Shown: piece by piece, positions 1 to 8,242 of the stretch
Position numbering within the stretch: the first letter of the stretch is position 1
Layout of the letters: each line of letters begins with the position of its first letter
Assembly: GCF_009805585.1 (NCBI RefSeq)
Contig: NZ_VHIN01000010.1
Location: forward strand, 1 to 64,000
Direction of reading: 5' to 3'
Source: Glutamicibacter sp. JC586
Lineage (GTDB): Bacteria > Actinomycetota > Actinomycetes > Actinomycetales > Micrococcaceae
DNA length: 64,000 nucleotides
Notes under the pieces: model-generated
What the model was told of the DNA's origin: nothing
What the model saw: the letters and a program-made list of their open reading frames with translations, nothing else
Databases searched by the model: none
Position numbers and translations under genes: made by a program

Positions 1-28
1 GGTTCGGCAAGTAAATACTTGCCGAACC
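1..28 (-). terminator. Hairpin after the response-regulator gene
   Basis: A nearly perfect palindrome (GGTTCGGCAAGT and ACTTGCCGAACC, 4-nt loop) sits 48 nt past the stop of the minus-strand response regulator. It probably ends that operon, although the window edge hides what lies to the left. Confidence 0.55.
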
Positions 29-75
29 CCGCCCTATCTATACATACCTACACGTTGGGTTAGAACACTTGGGGC

Positions 76-744
76 TTAGAGAATCTTGCGGTCCACAGCC
101 CAGCGCGTAAGCTCATGCCGATTAGAAAGCTGTAGTTTGCGCAAAACGTTAGAGACATGCGATTCCACGGTCTTGACCGAGATAAATAATTCTTTAGCCA
201 CCTCTTTGTAGCTGTAACCGCGTGCAATCAAACGCATCACCTGCAGCTCCCGATCCGAGAGCAAGTCCAGCTCTTCATCGATATCGGAGACCGCGGAGCT
301 GCTGCCAAAAGCATCTAAGACAAAGCCTGCCAAGCGTGGTGAGAAGACCGCGTCTCCGGCAGCTACCCGTCGTACTGCATCCGAGATTTCAGCGCCCGAA
401 ATACTCTTGGTGACATAGCCTCGGGCGCCAGCACGGATGACCGTCACCACGTCTTGAGCAGCATCAGAAACGCTGAGGGCCAAGAATTTGGTGGTGGCCA
501 GCAGGTCCGCACAATTTTTGAGTACTTCGGCTCCTCCGCCCGCTCGTCCTCCCGGTAGGTGTACATCCAGTAAGACAACGTCAGGTTTCTGCTCATTGAT
601 CACCGTGATGGCTTCTTCCACGGTTCCAGCTTCTCCAACTATATGCATGTCACTAGCAAGATCTGCCTTGAGTCCAGAGCGGAAGATGGCGTGATCATCC
701 ACCAGGACAACACGATAGCTCTGAGTATTATTTTCCGTGCTCAT
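76..744 (-). CDS. LiaR/NarL-family response regulator
   Basis: A 222-residue DNA-binding response regulator, probably the cytoplasmic output partner of the PspC-histidine kinase just upstream. The receiver domain (about 10-125) has the acidic pair D16/D17, phospho-acceptor D60 in LLDVHLP and conserved K113. A LuxR-type helix-turn-helix follows at about 163-215 (LSDRELQVMRLIARG...VKTVESHV). Its ATG overlaps the kinase TGA by 4 nt, so the two are translationally coupled. By analogy with LiaR/VraR it should act in cell-envelope stress. The paired dyads in the divergent promoter region at 2060-2094 are plausible binding sites. The family call is firm; the stimulus is inferred. Confidence 0.93.
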   Translation of the reverse strand: MSTENNTQSYRVVLVDDHAIFRSGLKADLASDMHIVGEAGTVEEAITVINEQKPDVVLLDVHLPGGRAGGGAEVLKNCADLLATTKFLALSVSDAAQDVVTVIRAGARGYVTKSISGAEISDAVRRVAAGDAVFSPRLAGFVLDAFGSSSAVSDIDEELDLLSDRELQVMRLIARGYSYKEVAKELFISVKTVESHVSNVLRKLQLSNRHELTRWAVDRKIL

Positions 745-2006
745 GATGTTTGCTCTTCCTGCGTTGTGCTCCGTGGCATGCTCAGTTGTATTTCGGTACC
801 AGTTTCGCTGCTGCGTATTTCCGCTGTGCCGCCAGCCCGGTGCATCCGTCCGATAATTGATTCGCGTACGCCGTGACGATCCTCAGGAACTTCGTCCATC
901 TCGAAGCCCTGACCACGATCACGAATGAAGACCTCCACGGATTCCTTAGAACACTCAACATATACAGAAATTTTTCCTTCTGCATGCTTGGCAGCATTCA
1001 TCATGGCTTCTCTGGAAGCGGCGACCAAGGCCTGTTGACCATCAAATCCTTGAGCGTTACCTACGGCGATGACTTCCACGTCGCGGAGGAGTAATTGCTC
1101 AATGTCATTGGCTTCATGCTGAATCTCAACTACGACATCTTCATCGTCAAGGTCTTGGTTTCCATAAAGCCACTGCCGTAGTTCTCGTTCTTGAATTCTG
1201 GCCAAAGTCCGTACGGCGGCCGGGTCGTCACTGCGTTTCTGGATGACGGCCAAGGTCTGCAGTACTGAGTCGTGCAGGTGGGCGGCAAATTCGGCCCGCT
1301 GCGCGGCGGCTTGTCTCGAACTGCGCTCTGCCAAGAAATCGCGCCAAAGTCTTGTGCCCCATGGCAAGAGAACTACGACCGATCCTGCGATGATCGCCAG
1401 CGCCGCCCACATCCCGCCGAGCAAGTCCGAGATTCCAACGGCGCCACTGAGAATAGTCAGTAAACCACCGATCACCAGCAGCAGGCCCAGGCCCAACCTG
1501 ATCAGAACTGGACGAGAATATTTCTTGGTGGTTTTCGTGGACTGTTCGTCAAGCTGTAGCCATGCCAATAAAATGCCGGCGAGAATTCCCAATCCAGGCC
1601 AGATTAGGTCCCACCGAATATTCCACCCGGACCATTGAGCCAATGCCAGAATTGCCAGGACTACTAGCCCACTACCGATCAGAACTTCGCGCCACGAGGA
1701 ATTAGCTTCGAAGCCCTCGCGCGAACGAAAAATTCCTTGTTGAACCCGCGTCATCTCTTCAGCCAAGCTGCGCGTGCGAGTCCCCCACGAACGAAGTTCA
1801 TCGGCTTGGGCTTCTTCGGCACTAGGAACAAAAACCCAGAGCCAGGCGTATAGCACCGCACCCACCCCGCCAAGGGCGGTCAGGGCAATGAACCCTAGAC
1901 GGACGTAGTTCAGTGGAATACCCAGATGTTCCGAGAGCCCACCGCTAATGCCGGCAATCATGCGCTTCTCACTGCGCACTAAGGGGCGACGTTCTGGAGA
2001 TTCCAT
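741..2006 (-). CDS. PspC-domain sensor histidine kinase (LiaS-like)
   Basis: A 421-residue membrane histidine kinase. An N-terminal PspC domain (about 8-62, RMIAGISGGLSEHLGIPLNY) includes a first membrane segment; further membrane segments lie at about 108-150 and 168-215. The HisKA_3 dimerisation box AAHLHDSVLQTL carries the likely phospho-acceptor H245, and the HATPase domain shows an N box (REAMMNAAKHAEG) and a G1 box (DRGQGFE). It has no large extracellular sensor domain, so sensing is probably within the membrane and may use the PspC module. It is divergent from another PspC gene and overlaps its response regulator by 4 nt. Confidence 0.93.
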   Translation of the reverse strand: MESPERRPLVRSEKRMIAGISGGLSEHLGIPLNYVRLGFIALTALGGVGAVLYAWLWVFVPSAEEAQADELRSWGTRTRSLAEEMTRVQQGIFRSREGFEANSSWREVLIGSGLVVLAILALAQWSGWNIRWDLIWPGLGILAGILLAWLQLDEQSTKTTKKYSRPVLIRLGLGLLLVIGGLLTILSGAVGISDLLGGMWAALAIIAGSVVVLLPWGTRLWRDFLAERSSRQAAAQRAEFAAHLHDSVLQTLAVIQKRSDDPAAVRTLARIQERELRQWLYGNQDLDDEDVVVEIQHEANDIEQLLLRDVEVIAVGNAQGFDGQQALVAASREAMMNAAKHAEGKISVYVECSKESVEVFIRDRGQGFEMDEVPEDRHGVRESIIGRMHRAGGTAEIRSSETGTEIQLSMPRSTTQEEQTS

Positions 2007-2059
2007 AGGACTAAGTCAAGCACGTTATCTTCGATTTTTGGTGTTTGATCAGCACATCT

Positions 2060-2094
2060 AGGGTGACCCCTAGGGGAAGTTCAGGGTATCCCCT
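2060..2094. promoter_or_regulatory. Repeated operator in the divergent PspC promoter region
   Basis: Two 12-bp near-palindromes, AGGGTGACCCCT (2060-2071) and AGGGTATCCCCT (2083-2094), are direct repeats 23 bp apart. A perfect CCCCTAGGGG palindrome (2067-2076) overlaps the first. They lie between the PspC-kinase and PspC-LiaF-like genes, where an autoregulatory site for the NarL-type regulator would be expected. The sequence is seen directly; assignment to this regulator is inference. Confidence 0.5.
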
Positions 2095-2132
2095 CATAGC
2101 GGCAGACACAGTGCGCACGAGATCATAGAGAC

Positions 2133-3467
2133 ATGAACAATTCTCAGTCCGGGCGTCGCGGCTTTTTTCATCAGCTGGGCAATTCACCAATAATCCGCAA
2201 GGAATCACGGTGGTTAGGCGGAGTCGCTACCGGAATCGCAGACTATTTCAAGATCGACGTGATCTTGGCACGTGGCATCGTGGTGGTGCTCAGCTTCCTT
2301 GGTGGCTTGGGGCTGATCCTTTATGGATTGGCCTGGGCGTTCCTTCCAGATGAACAGGGACGCATTCACTTTGAGCAGGCGCTGAAGAAGAACTGGACCA
2401 GTGGAATGACTGGCGCAACGGTAGTTGTTTTTCTGGGAATCTTCCCCGCTCAGTGGATCTTGGATTCCGTAACTCCGGTCGTCTGGCCGCTGGCCATTGC
2501 AGCGGGAATCTTGTTCATCATTTTCAGTCGCAAGAACACCAAGTTTGATAAGCCGCGGCCTTATCAGCCTCGCACGGCAAAGAAGACACCGGATCCAACC
2601 TCACATACGACAGCCATGGAGAAGACCTGGCGCACTGACGCACAAAGTTTTAGCAGTAGCGCAGCAGTTTCGAATGGCACCTCCTCTACGGGGAGCACCA
2701 ATCAGGAGGAACAAGTCATGGCATCTGACCCATCTGAGCCAAAACAGAACGGTTATAGCTACAGCTATGACTACTCGTACGGTACGGACTCAGCACAGAC
2801 CCACCCGTATACGCAGAAAAATTCGAAGCCAAAGCCTCCGAACAAAGCACGGCTAGCCCCTCCAATTCCAAACTGGGTGTCCACCACAGTGATCGGTCTG
2901 GTCATCCTCGTCATGGCTGGCGTACTCTGCGCGGATTACCTGAACTTCGTTCAGCTTCCAGGAGCTGGTTGGAGCGTAGCACTAGCAGCGGGGCTCTTTG
3001 TCACTGGCTTAACGATCGTGCTTGCGTCAATTGCCGGACGTACCACCGGTGGGCTTCACGGTATTGCCGTTCCATTGCTGGTGCTCACTCTGGTCTTTTC
3101 AGGATCAACGCTTGGCACATCAGAGAGAAACGTTGTCCGTTCAGATTCATCAAGCAACGAATACAGTGCAGTCTTCAGCAAGTCTGACGTGGATCTGACC
3201 TACCTGAATTCCATCACCTCCCCCACGACGGTGAAAGTTGATTCAGTCTTTTCGAAACTTGATCTGAAGTTGCCTGCTGATGTTCCAGTTCGAATTGTCA
3301 ACGACGGCGTATTCAATTCCCACTCGGATGGCGAGCTACCGCAGGATGAACGCAACTTCCCGGCCGACGCTCCAGTGTTGACCGTTGAAGTTGATGGTCT
3401 CTTCTCCGCTTTCGATACTGAAGTAGTCACCACCGGTTCTGCCGTGACCGTTAATCCCGAATTCTAA
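2133..3467 (+). CDS. PspC and LiaF-like membrane protein
   Basis: A 444-residue membrane protein. The PspC domain occupies about 20-75 (RWLGGVATGIADYFKIDVIL) with one or two membrane helices; another helix lies near 88-130. A long polar Ser/Tyr-rich linker (about 135-245) leads to three C-terminal helices (about 248-325). The last about 105 residues form a beta-rich segment with repeated DSVFSKLDLKLP / DGVFNSHSDGELP / DGLFSAFDTEV units, which resembles the C-terminal domain of LiaF. LiaF proteins restrain their partner kinase, so this may be the negative sensor arm of the divergent kinase-regulator pair. Domain calls are good; the regulatory role is inferred. Confidence 0.85.
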   Translation: MNNSQSGRRGFFHQLGNSPIIRKESRWLGGVATGIADYFKIDVILARGIVVVLSFLGGLGLILYGLAWAFLPDEQGRIHFEQALKKNWTSGMTGATVVVFLGIFPAQWILDSVTPVVWPLAIAAGILFIIFSRKNTKFDKPRPYQPRTAKKTPDPTSHTTAMEKTWRTDAQSFSSSAAVSNGTSSTGSTNQEEQVMASDPSEPKQNGYSYSYDYSYGTDSAQTHPYTQKNSKPKPPNKARLAPPIPNWVSTTVIGLVILVMAGVLCADYLNFVQLPGAGWSVALAAGLFVTGLTIVLASIAGRTTGGLHGIAVPLLVLTLVFSGSTLGTSERNVVRSDSSSNEYSAVFSKSDVDLTYLNSITSPTTVKVDSVFSKLDLKLPADVPVRIVNDGVFNSHSDGELPQDERNFPADAPVLTVEVDGLFSAFDTEVVTTGSAVTVNPEF

Positions 3468-3480
3468 GGAGTGAACAACC

Positions 3481-3729
3481 ATGAATACTGATTCAACTCA
3501 GCCTAAGAAGTTCCCCACCGGAACTTTGGTCTTCGGGCTGATTCTGATTGTTGTCGCCGTAGCCACATTGAGTCGCACGATACTTAACTGGTCTCTCGAC
3601 ATGCCGTTGTTCTTTATTATCGTGGTGGCCTTTGCTGGACTTGCGATGATCGTTTCTGGGATCGCTTCAGCCGGCAAACGTCGCAATCGCGAATCTGAGA
3701 TCCCAGCACCAGCCGACCCAAATCTGTAA
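3481..3729 (+). CDS. Small two-helix membrane protein in the PspC operon
   Basis: An 82-residue protein with two hydrophobic helices (about 15-34 and 41-62) and a basic, then acidic, tail. I do not recognise a named family. It begins 13 nt after the PspC-LiaF-like gene with a good AAGGAG ribosome site, and is followed by the mini-PspC gene, so all three are probably one transcript. A role in envelope stress is suggested only by position. Confidence 0.75.
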   Translation: MNTDSTQPKKFPTGTLVFGLILIVVAVATLSRTILNWSLDMPLFFIIVVAFAGLAMIVSGIASAGKRRNRESEIPAPADPNL

Positions 3730-3769
3730 ACATTCAATTGTTCAATACACCAACCTAAGGAGTACCACC

Positions 3770-4012
3770 ATGGACGCTTTCTTCAATTCTCTTCGCTCAA
3801 TGCCAATCCGCCGAGGCCCTTCACGCATGGTCGGTGGAATCGCAGGCGGCATCGCTGACAAGTTCGGTTGGGATGTCACTCTAGTCCGTATCGGACTCTT
3901 GCTTTCGTTCTTGCTGCCCTTCATCGGCATCGCCGCCTACATCGTCGCGTGGATCTTGATTCCCGCACAGGACGGCAGCATCATCTTGCAGAAATGGTTG
4001 AGCAAGTTCTAA
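3770..4012 (+). CDS. Mini PspC-domain protein
   Basis: An 80-residue protein that is almost entirely one PspC domain (about 15-70: RMVGGIAGGIADKFGWDVTL, then a hydrophobic segment ending in AWILIPAQDG). The start has a clear TAAGGAG ribosome site. It is the third PspC-domain protein of the locus, after the kinase and the LiaF-like protein, and could form heteromers with them. PspC proteins in proteobacteria relay phage-shock signals; the partners differ in actinobacteria. Confidence 0.88.
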   Translation: MDAFFNSLRSMPIRRGPSRMVGGIAGGIADKFGWDVTLVRIGLLLSFLLPFIGIAAYIVAWILIPAQDGSIILQKWLSKF

Positions 4013-4065
4013 GCACCCAAGATTTCCGCAATGTTTCGCGGATTTCACTTGCATAGCTCCAAAAT

Positions 4066-4108
4066 AAGGGCGAGACGCGGTCATTTCGGTGACCTGCAAC
4101 TCGCCCTT
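4066..4108 (+). terminator. Terminator of the PspC operon
   Basis: An AAGGGCGAG...CTCGCCCTT stem with an inner GGTCA/TGACC stem, 54 nt after the mini-PspC stop. Confidence 0.6.
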
Positions 4109-4270
4109 GTGGCTTTAAGCACGTAGACTGTCATGCAGAATTGATGCTCAAAGGCGCGCGGCAATTAATTGACATCCGAATGGAAATCTCTGCTGCTCTA
4201 GCAATGTTTCGTCGAAACTGCGCACCACTTAGTGCACGAGACTTTCCAATGTTTAACTTAGTGAGGCCTC

Positions 4271-5299
4271 ATGCGCGTTGGAATCATGACTTCAGGCGGA
4301 GACTGCCCTGGTCTAAATGCTGTGATCCGCGGTGCCGTACTCAACGGCATCAAAAGCTACGACTACGAATTCGTAGGTTTCCGGGACGGCTGGCGCGGAG
4401 TCAAAGAAGGAGACCTCTTCGACCTGCCACGTACCGCAGTTCGCGGCATCGCGAAGCAAGGTGGAACCATTCTTGGCACTTCTCGCACCAACGCGTTTGA
4501 AGGTGAGCTCGGTGGGGCTGAGAACATCTCACGGGTACTCAAAGAAAACAACATCGACGCATTAATCGCCATCGGTGGCGAAGGAACCTTAGCCGGCGCG
4601 CAGCGCCTGTGCGCCGAGGGTTTACCCATCGTTGGTGTTCCCAAGACCATCGACAATGACTTAGACGCTACCGACTACACCTTCGGTTTTGATACCGCTA
4701 ACCAGATCGCTGTCGAAGCTATTGACCGCCTGCGTACCACCGGCGATTCGCATCACCGGTGCATGGTGGCCGAAGTGATGGGTCGTCACGTTGGCTGGAT
4801 CGCCATGCACGCCGGTATGGCATCGGGCGCCCACGCCATCCTCATTCCCGAGGTGGCGACCCCAATGGAGCAGATCTGCCAGTGGGTAGAAGAAGCACAC
4901 GAACGCGGACGTGCTCCATTGGTAGTGGTGGCTGAAGGCTTTGTGCCCGAAGGCATGGAAGAAGCTTTCTCGGTGCGTGGCGTTGATACCTTCGGTCGTG
5001 CTCGTTTGGGCGGCATCGGTGAAATGCTGGCGCCAGTTATTGAAGAGCGCACCGGAATCGAAACCCGCGCAACTGTGCTTGGCCACATCCAGCGCGGCGG
5101 CGTCCCTACCGCTTTTGACCGTGTATTGGCTACCCGCTTGGGCATGGCTGCGGTGAACTCGGTCAACGAGAACGCTTGGGGCACCATGGTGGCCCTGCAC
5201 GGCACCAAGGTTCTACGTGTGCCGCTGCGCGCTGCGCTGAACAACCTGAAGCGCGTTCCAATGGATCGTTATGAAGAGGCAGCGGTCCTGTTCGGATAA
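4271..5299 (+). CDS. pfkA: 6-phosphofructokinase
   Basis: A 342-residue cytoplasmic glycolytic enzyme that phosphorylates fructose 6-phosphate to fructose 1,6-bisphosphate. Visible motifs are the N-terminal GGDCPGLNAVIRG loop, GGEGTLAGAQRL (about 98-109), the catalytic PKTIDNDLDATD segment (about 123-134), and the substrate-binding region MGRHVGWIAMHAG (about 170-182). The Gly of GGEGT (rather than GGDDT) fits ATP rather than pyrophosphate as donor, as in group III actinobacterial enzymes. A GTGAGG ribosome site lies 6 nt ahead of the ATG. It stands alone between two terminators. Confidence 0.96.
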   Translation: MRVGIMTSGGDCPGLNAVIRGAVLNGIKSYDYEFVGFRDGWRGVKEGDLFDLPRTAVRGIAKQGGTILGTSRTNAFEGELGGAENISRVLKENNIDALIAIGGEGTLAGAQRLCAEGLPIVGVPKTIDNDLDATDYTFGFDTANQIAVEAIDRLRTTGDSHHRCMVAEVMGRHVGWIAMHAGMASGAHAILIPEVATPMEQICQWVEEAHERGRAPLVVVAEGFVPEGMEEAFSVRGVDTFGRARLGGIGEMLAPVIEERTGIETRATVLGHIQRGGVPTAFDRVLATRLGMAAVNSVNENAWGTMVALHGTKVLRVPLRAALNNLKRVPMDRYEEAAVLFG

Positions 5300-5316
5300 G
5301 CAACCTCAGCATAGAA

Positions 5317-5351
5317 CTAGGGCCGAGAACGCTGTGCATTCTCGGCCCTAG
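5317..5351. terminator. Bidirectional terminator between pfkA and ygfZ
   Basis: A perfect 13-bp stem (CTAGGGCCGAGAA / TTCTCGGCCCTAG) with a 9-nt loop between convergent genes. Confidence 0.75.
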
Positions 5352-5398
5352 CTCTTTATAAAACAGACGATACGTCGTGCACGCTGAATCTTACTTCG

Positions 5399-6481
5399 TT
5401 AGCCCTGTGGTGGCGTACGTAGGAAGCCGGTGAAACGTCCTGCGACCTGCCCAGCGTCAGGAGTCACAATGACATCCTGTGATGCTGGATAGCTGGTCTC
5501 TCCATCAACAACGGTGAGCACAGCCTCTGGATCAACATTGCGTTTGATCACGGCCAGGGCTATCGGACCTGCCTCATAGTGCAAGGTTGCCGAGGTGATG
5601 CGGCCGACGGTGCGCTCACCGAGTTTCACCTCGGCGCCACTCGCAGGCAAGGTATGCATTGAACCATCGAGGTCTAGGAAGACCACACGACGTGGCGGGT
5701 GACCAATGTTGTGCACTCGGGCCACAGTTTCCTGCCCCTTGTAACAACCCTTTTCAAGGTGCACCGCAGTGCGCAACCAGTCCAGTTCATGCGGAATGAT
5801 TTTCTCATCGATCTCAGAACCAAAGCGTGGTTCCCATGCGGCAATGCGCAAGGATTCAACTGCCATCATGCCGGCCAATTCTTCATCGGCTACAGCATCT
5901 TCAAGCTGCTCCAGTGCCACCACGTGCAATAACCACGAACGGTCGTTGCCCGGGTGCTCCTCACGTGAGTAGGCCCAGCCTCCTTCAACAACCCCTGGCC
6001 ACGGGTCGACCCACACAAGGGATCCGGCACTAGGGATTTGGCGGGTAGCGGCGAGTACACCATGGCTCGCAGACAGGTTATTCACCTCGACACGCAGCAT
6101 GAATCGCATGGAGTTCAAGAACTGCTCCAGAGCTACACCTGCGCCTGGTTCAACGATGAGCAGCAGTCGGTCCTGGTCAGCCAGCACCTTCATCTCATGC
6201 TCGATACGGCCCTGCACGGAGAGCAACAGCGTCTGAGTGCTCTGCGTTGGTTTGAGCGTGTTGATGCGTTGAGTACTGAGCGTATCAAGCCAGCTTTGAC
6301 GGTCCTCGCCACGAATTTCGAGAATATCGAAATGGCTTAGATCAGCAATGGCCTGGCCTTCAGCTAGCTTGCGTGCTTCACGAGTGGGTGCACCGTAGTG
6401 GGCCGCGACGCCTGCATCGACGCCTCCTGCCTCCACAGCTCCCTGCCGGGAAAGCAAGACCGAGCGGTAGTTTTCGATCAT
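5399..6481 (-). CDS. ygfZ: YgfZ/GcvT-fold tetrahydrofolate-binding protein
   Basis: A 360-residue protein of the YgfZ family, which binds tetrahydrofolate and supports repair or assembly of certain iron-sulfur enzymes. The diagnostic signature KGCYKGQETVARVHNIGHPP is present at about 241-260 with its conserved cysteine. It lacks the glycine-cleavage partners gcvH/gcvP nearby, which argues against a true T-protein. Its ATG overlaps the stop of the upstream nitrobindin-like gene by 4 nt, so the two are translationally coupled. Confidence 0.9.
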   Translation of the reverse strand: MIENYRSVLLSRQGAVEAGGVDAGVAAHYGAPTREARKLAEGQAIADLSHFDILEIRGEDRQSWLDTLSTQRINTLKPTQSTQTLLLSVQGRIEHEMKVLADQDRLLLIVEPGAGVALEQFLNSMRFMLRVEVNNLSASHGVLAATRQIPSAGSLVWVDPWPGVVEGGWAYSREEHPGNDRSWLLHVVALEQLEDAVADEELAGMMAVESLRIAAWEPRFGSEIDEKIIPHELDWLRTAVHLEKGCYKGQETVARVHNIGHPPRRVVFLDLDGSMHTLPASGAEVKLGERTVGRITSATLHYEAGPIALAVIKRNVDPEAVLTVVDGETSYPASQDVIVTPDAGQVAGRFTGFLRTPPQG

Positions 6482-7098
6482 GCCTCGTTCACCGAATCTT
6501 CAACGGCAACGCGTTTGAGTGCTGCCGAGGCGTGAGCCTGCAAGTCCAAGTTGCCCTGCGATACATCCCAACGCCAGAACAATTCACCGTTAACCAACCC
6601 ATAGATGCGAGTCGATGAGGCATAGTCCTTGGCGTTTTTGCTACGCAACAGACCTTCAGTGGCCAGTTGTATGCGTGGTCCGTCAATCAATCCGTAGTAC
6701 AACTCCGACAGGCCACCAGGGTGCACGATGTGCGCCTGAATCTTGAACCCTTCATCGGTGTGCAGCTTCTGTACGTCGTCGGCTGAACGAAGTACAGGGA
6801 AGACATCTCCTGGGGTCATACCAGGACCTGCATCAGCTTCTTGCTGTTCGCGGTCCAGGGACCAGAATCCGTTTTCAACGGCAAGGATGCGTAGCTTAGT
6901 GCCATCGGCTTCGGTAAGCCATGATTCGCTACGGTACTCAAGATATGGGCCGCCTATGTCACGGAAGGTGACTTGCTGCCAAAAGTATTCGTCCTCAGCC
7001 TCGCCTTCACCAAGCCGACCAGCACCTTCCCAGGTGCCAATGAGCCAAGCGAAAGGTACGAGTTCGGGGGTGAGGTCCGTTGGGAGATCAAATGCCAT
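6478..7098 (-). CDS. FABP/nitrobindin-like beta-barrel protein
   Basis: A 206-residue protein of the fatty-acid-binding-like THAP4/nitrobindin family. The N-terminal PFAWLIGTWEGAGRLGEGEA carries the GxWxGxG hallmark, and the C-terminal HASAALKRV holds the histidine that ligates haem iron in nitrobindins. The usual YPTI tetrapeptide after the glycine motif is missing; an acidic EAEDEYF stretch stands in its place, so haem binding should not be assumed. A ribosome site AGGAAG precedes the ATG. It is coupled to ygfZ by a 4-nt overlap. Confidence 0.82.
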   Translation of the reverse strand: MAFDLPTDLTPELVPFAWLIGTWEGAGRLGEGEAEDEYFWQQVTFRDIGGPYLEYRSESWLTEADGTKLRILAVENGFWSLDREQQEADAGPGMTPGDVFPVLRSADDVQKLHTDEGFKIQAHIVHPGGLSELYYGLIDGPRIQLATEGLLRSKNAKDYASSTRIYGLVNGELFWRWDVSQGNLDLQAHASAALKRVAVEDSVNEA

Positions 7099-7138
7099 GG
7101 ACTGCTCGCTTCCTCTAATTCATTGGTGAAATGAAAAA

Positions 7139-7164
7139 CAGCGCACACGTTATTGTGTGCGCTG
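7139..7164 (-). terminator. Terminator of the 39-residue gene
   Basis: A 10-bp stem (CAGCGCACAC / GTGTGCGCTG) followed on the minus strand by a T-run, 15 nt past the microprotein stop. Confidence 0.75.
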
Positions 7165-7178
7165 CTTTTGCTTTTGAC

Positions 7179-7298
7179 CTACTTCTGACCCTGGAAGAGA
7201 CGCTTCACTACCAAGCCTGCAAAGCCCGCCATACCAAGACCGGCGATCACAACGAGTGCCTGGAAGAAAATTTCGAGTGCAAGATAATTTTCATTCAT
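7179..7298 (-). CDS. 39-residue membrane microprotein
   Basis: A short gene with ATG at 7298 and TAG at 7179, encoding a peptide that begins MNENYLALEIFF, has one glycine-rich hydrophobic helix (about residues 11-31) and ends in a basic KRLFQGQK tail. It has its own promoter-like TAAGAT box 6 nt before the ATG (leaderless) and its own terminator at 7139-7164, strong signs of a real gene. No function is recognised; by topology it is a single-pass protein with an outside or membrane N-terminus and a cytoplasmic basic tail. Confidence 0.72.
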   Translation of the reverse strand: MNENYLALEIFFQALVVIAGLGMAGFAGLVVKRLFQGQK

Positions 7299-7304
7299 GG
7301 CTTC

Positions 7305-7310
7305 ATCTTA
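7305..7310 (-). promoter_or_regulatory. -10 box of the microprotein gene
   Basis: TAAGAT is 6 nt upstream of the ATG, which would put the RNA start on or next to the start codon. Confidence 0.5.
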
Positions 7311-7375
7311 GCGCGATACGAAGGAGAACTTCGACACGCGTGACGTAGCCCGCACCCAGTTCTTTCAAATTGCTT

Positions 7376-8116
7376 CTAGATGAAGGCAAGAACTTCCATG
7401 ATGTACCAACTGGAGGCCCCGCTGAGCAAGATAATTCCCGAGGACAGGCCCAGAATGCCGCTCAGATTCCTGACGCTTCGACTAGCCAACGCCAAAGCTC
7501 GTAATGATCCGACAAGAAGTCCTGCAATCAATCCGATCACGGCGCCTTGGTACCAGAGAATATCAATGGGCAGCGCACTGGCGGCAGCACCCAGAGCCAC
7601 TGCTACCAGCGGAGCCAAGATCATGGTGATGCGATTAGGAAGTCGAGTCACACCAATCGCGCCGGCGCCAAGAAGTGCAATGACGGTGACCACTGCGATA
7701 CCGAAGCCGTAGGAAACTTGTGCGCTGGCAGCCCAGGCTGAACCTAGAACGCCAAGCACCATGCCAGTCACACCTGAGACCACTCCAGCAAGTCGGCCTT
7801 CAGCTTCTGCTCCTCGAAGTACCTGAGAGATGAAGACCAGCAGCACACCAACAGCGATAACTTCTACGCCATGTGACATCACGGATGAACCTGGCATGAA
7901 GATCGTTGCCGCGGTCGCCGCTAGGGAACATATAGCGATGATGATGGAGATCGGCCACGGCGCATCTGAGCGGACCATCCGAGGCCATGTGAAAGCAAAA
8001 ATCAGTTGTAATATTGCGGTCACTACTCCCATTGGCCACGTCAACGACGAAAGGCTTGCAGCCCCGGCCAATAGGGCGACTGCGACGAGCCCGCACAATA
8101 GGACTTTGATTCTCAA
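7376..8116 (-). CDS. Polytopic membrane protein of unknown function
   Basis: A 246-residue protein, nearly all hydrophobic, with about eight membrane segments and no recognisable catalytic or transport motif. The likely start is a TTG at 8116 with an AGGAA ribosome site 7 nt upstream. It is divergent from glnR, which in related actinobacteria also neighbours membrane-protein genes of unknown function. I cannot assign a role. Confidence 0.75.
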   Translation of the reverse strand: MRIKVLLCGLVAVALLAGAASLSSLTWPMGVVTAILQLIFAFTWPRMVRSDAPWPISIIIAICSLAATAATIFMPGSSVMSHGVEVIAVGVLLVFISQVLRGAEAEGRLAGVVSGVTGMVLGVLGSAWAASAQVSYGFGIAVVTVIALLGAGAIGVTRLPNRITMILAPLVAVALGAAASALPIDILWYQGAVIGLIAGLLVGSLRALALASRSVRNLSGILGLSSGIILLSGASSWYIMEVLAFI

Positions 8117-8242
8117 ACTAGGATTCCTGACGGTAATGTGTCTGCATCTGCGTGTTCACATGCAAGGTTCAAGTGATTCGTTCTTTATACTGTGACACGT
8201 AAAGAACATTTAATCGCAACAACTTGGTAGGAGGACGACCTA

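Noticed and set aside
4661-5244. Long minus-strand frames over pfkA
   Set aside because: Shadow frames of a conserved enzyme; no motif or ribosome site.
5399-6481. Glycine-cleavage T-protein (GcvT)
   Set aside because: The KGCYKGQE signature and lack of gcv partners indicate YgfZ.
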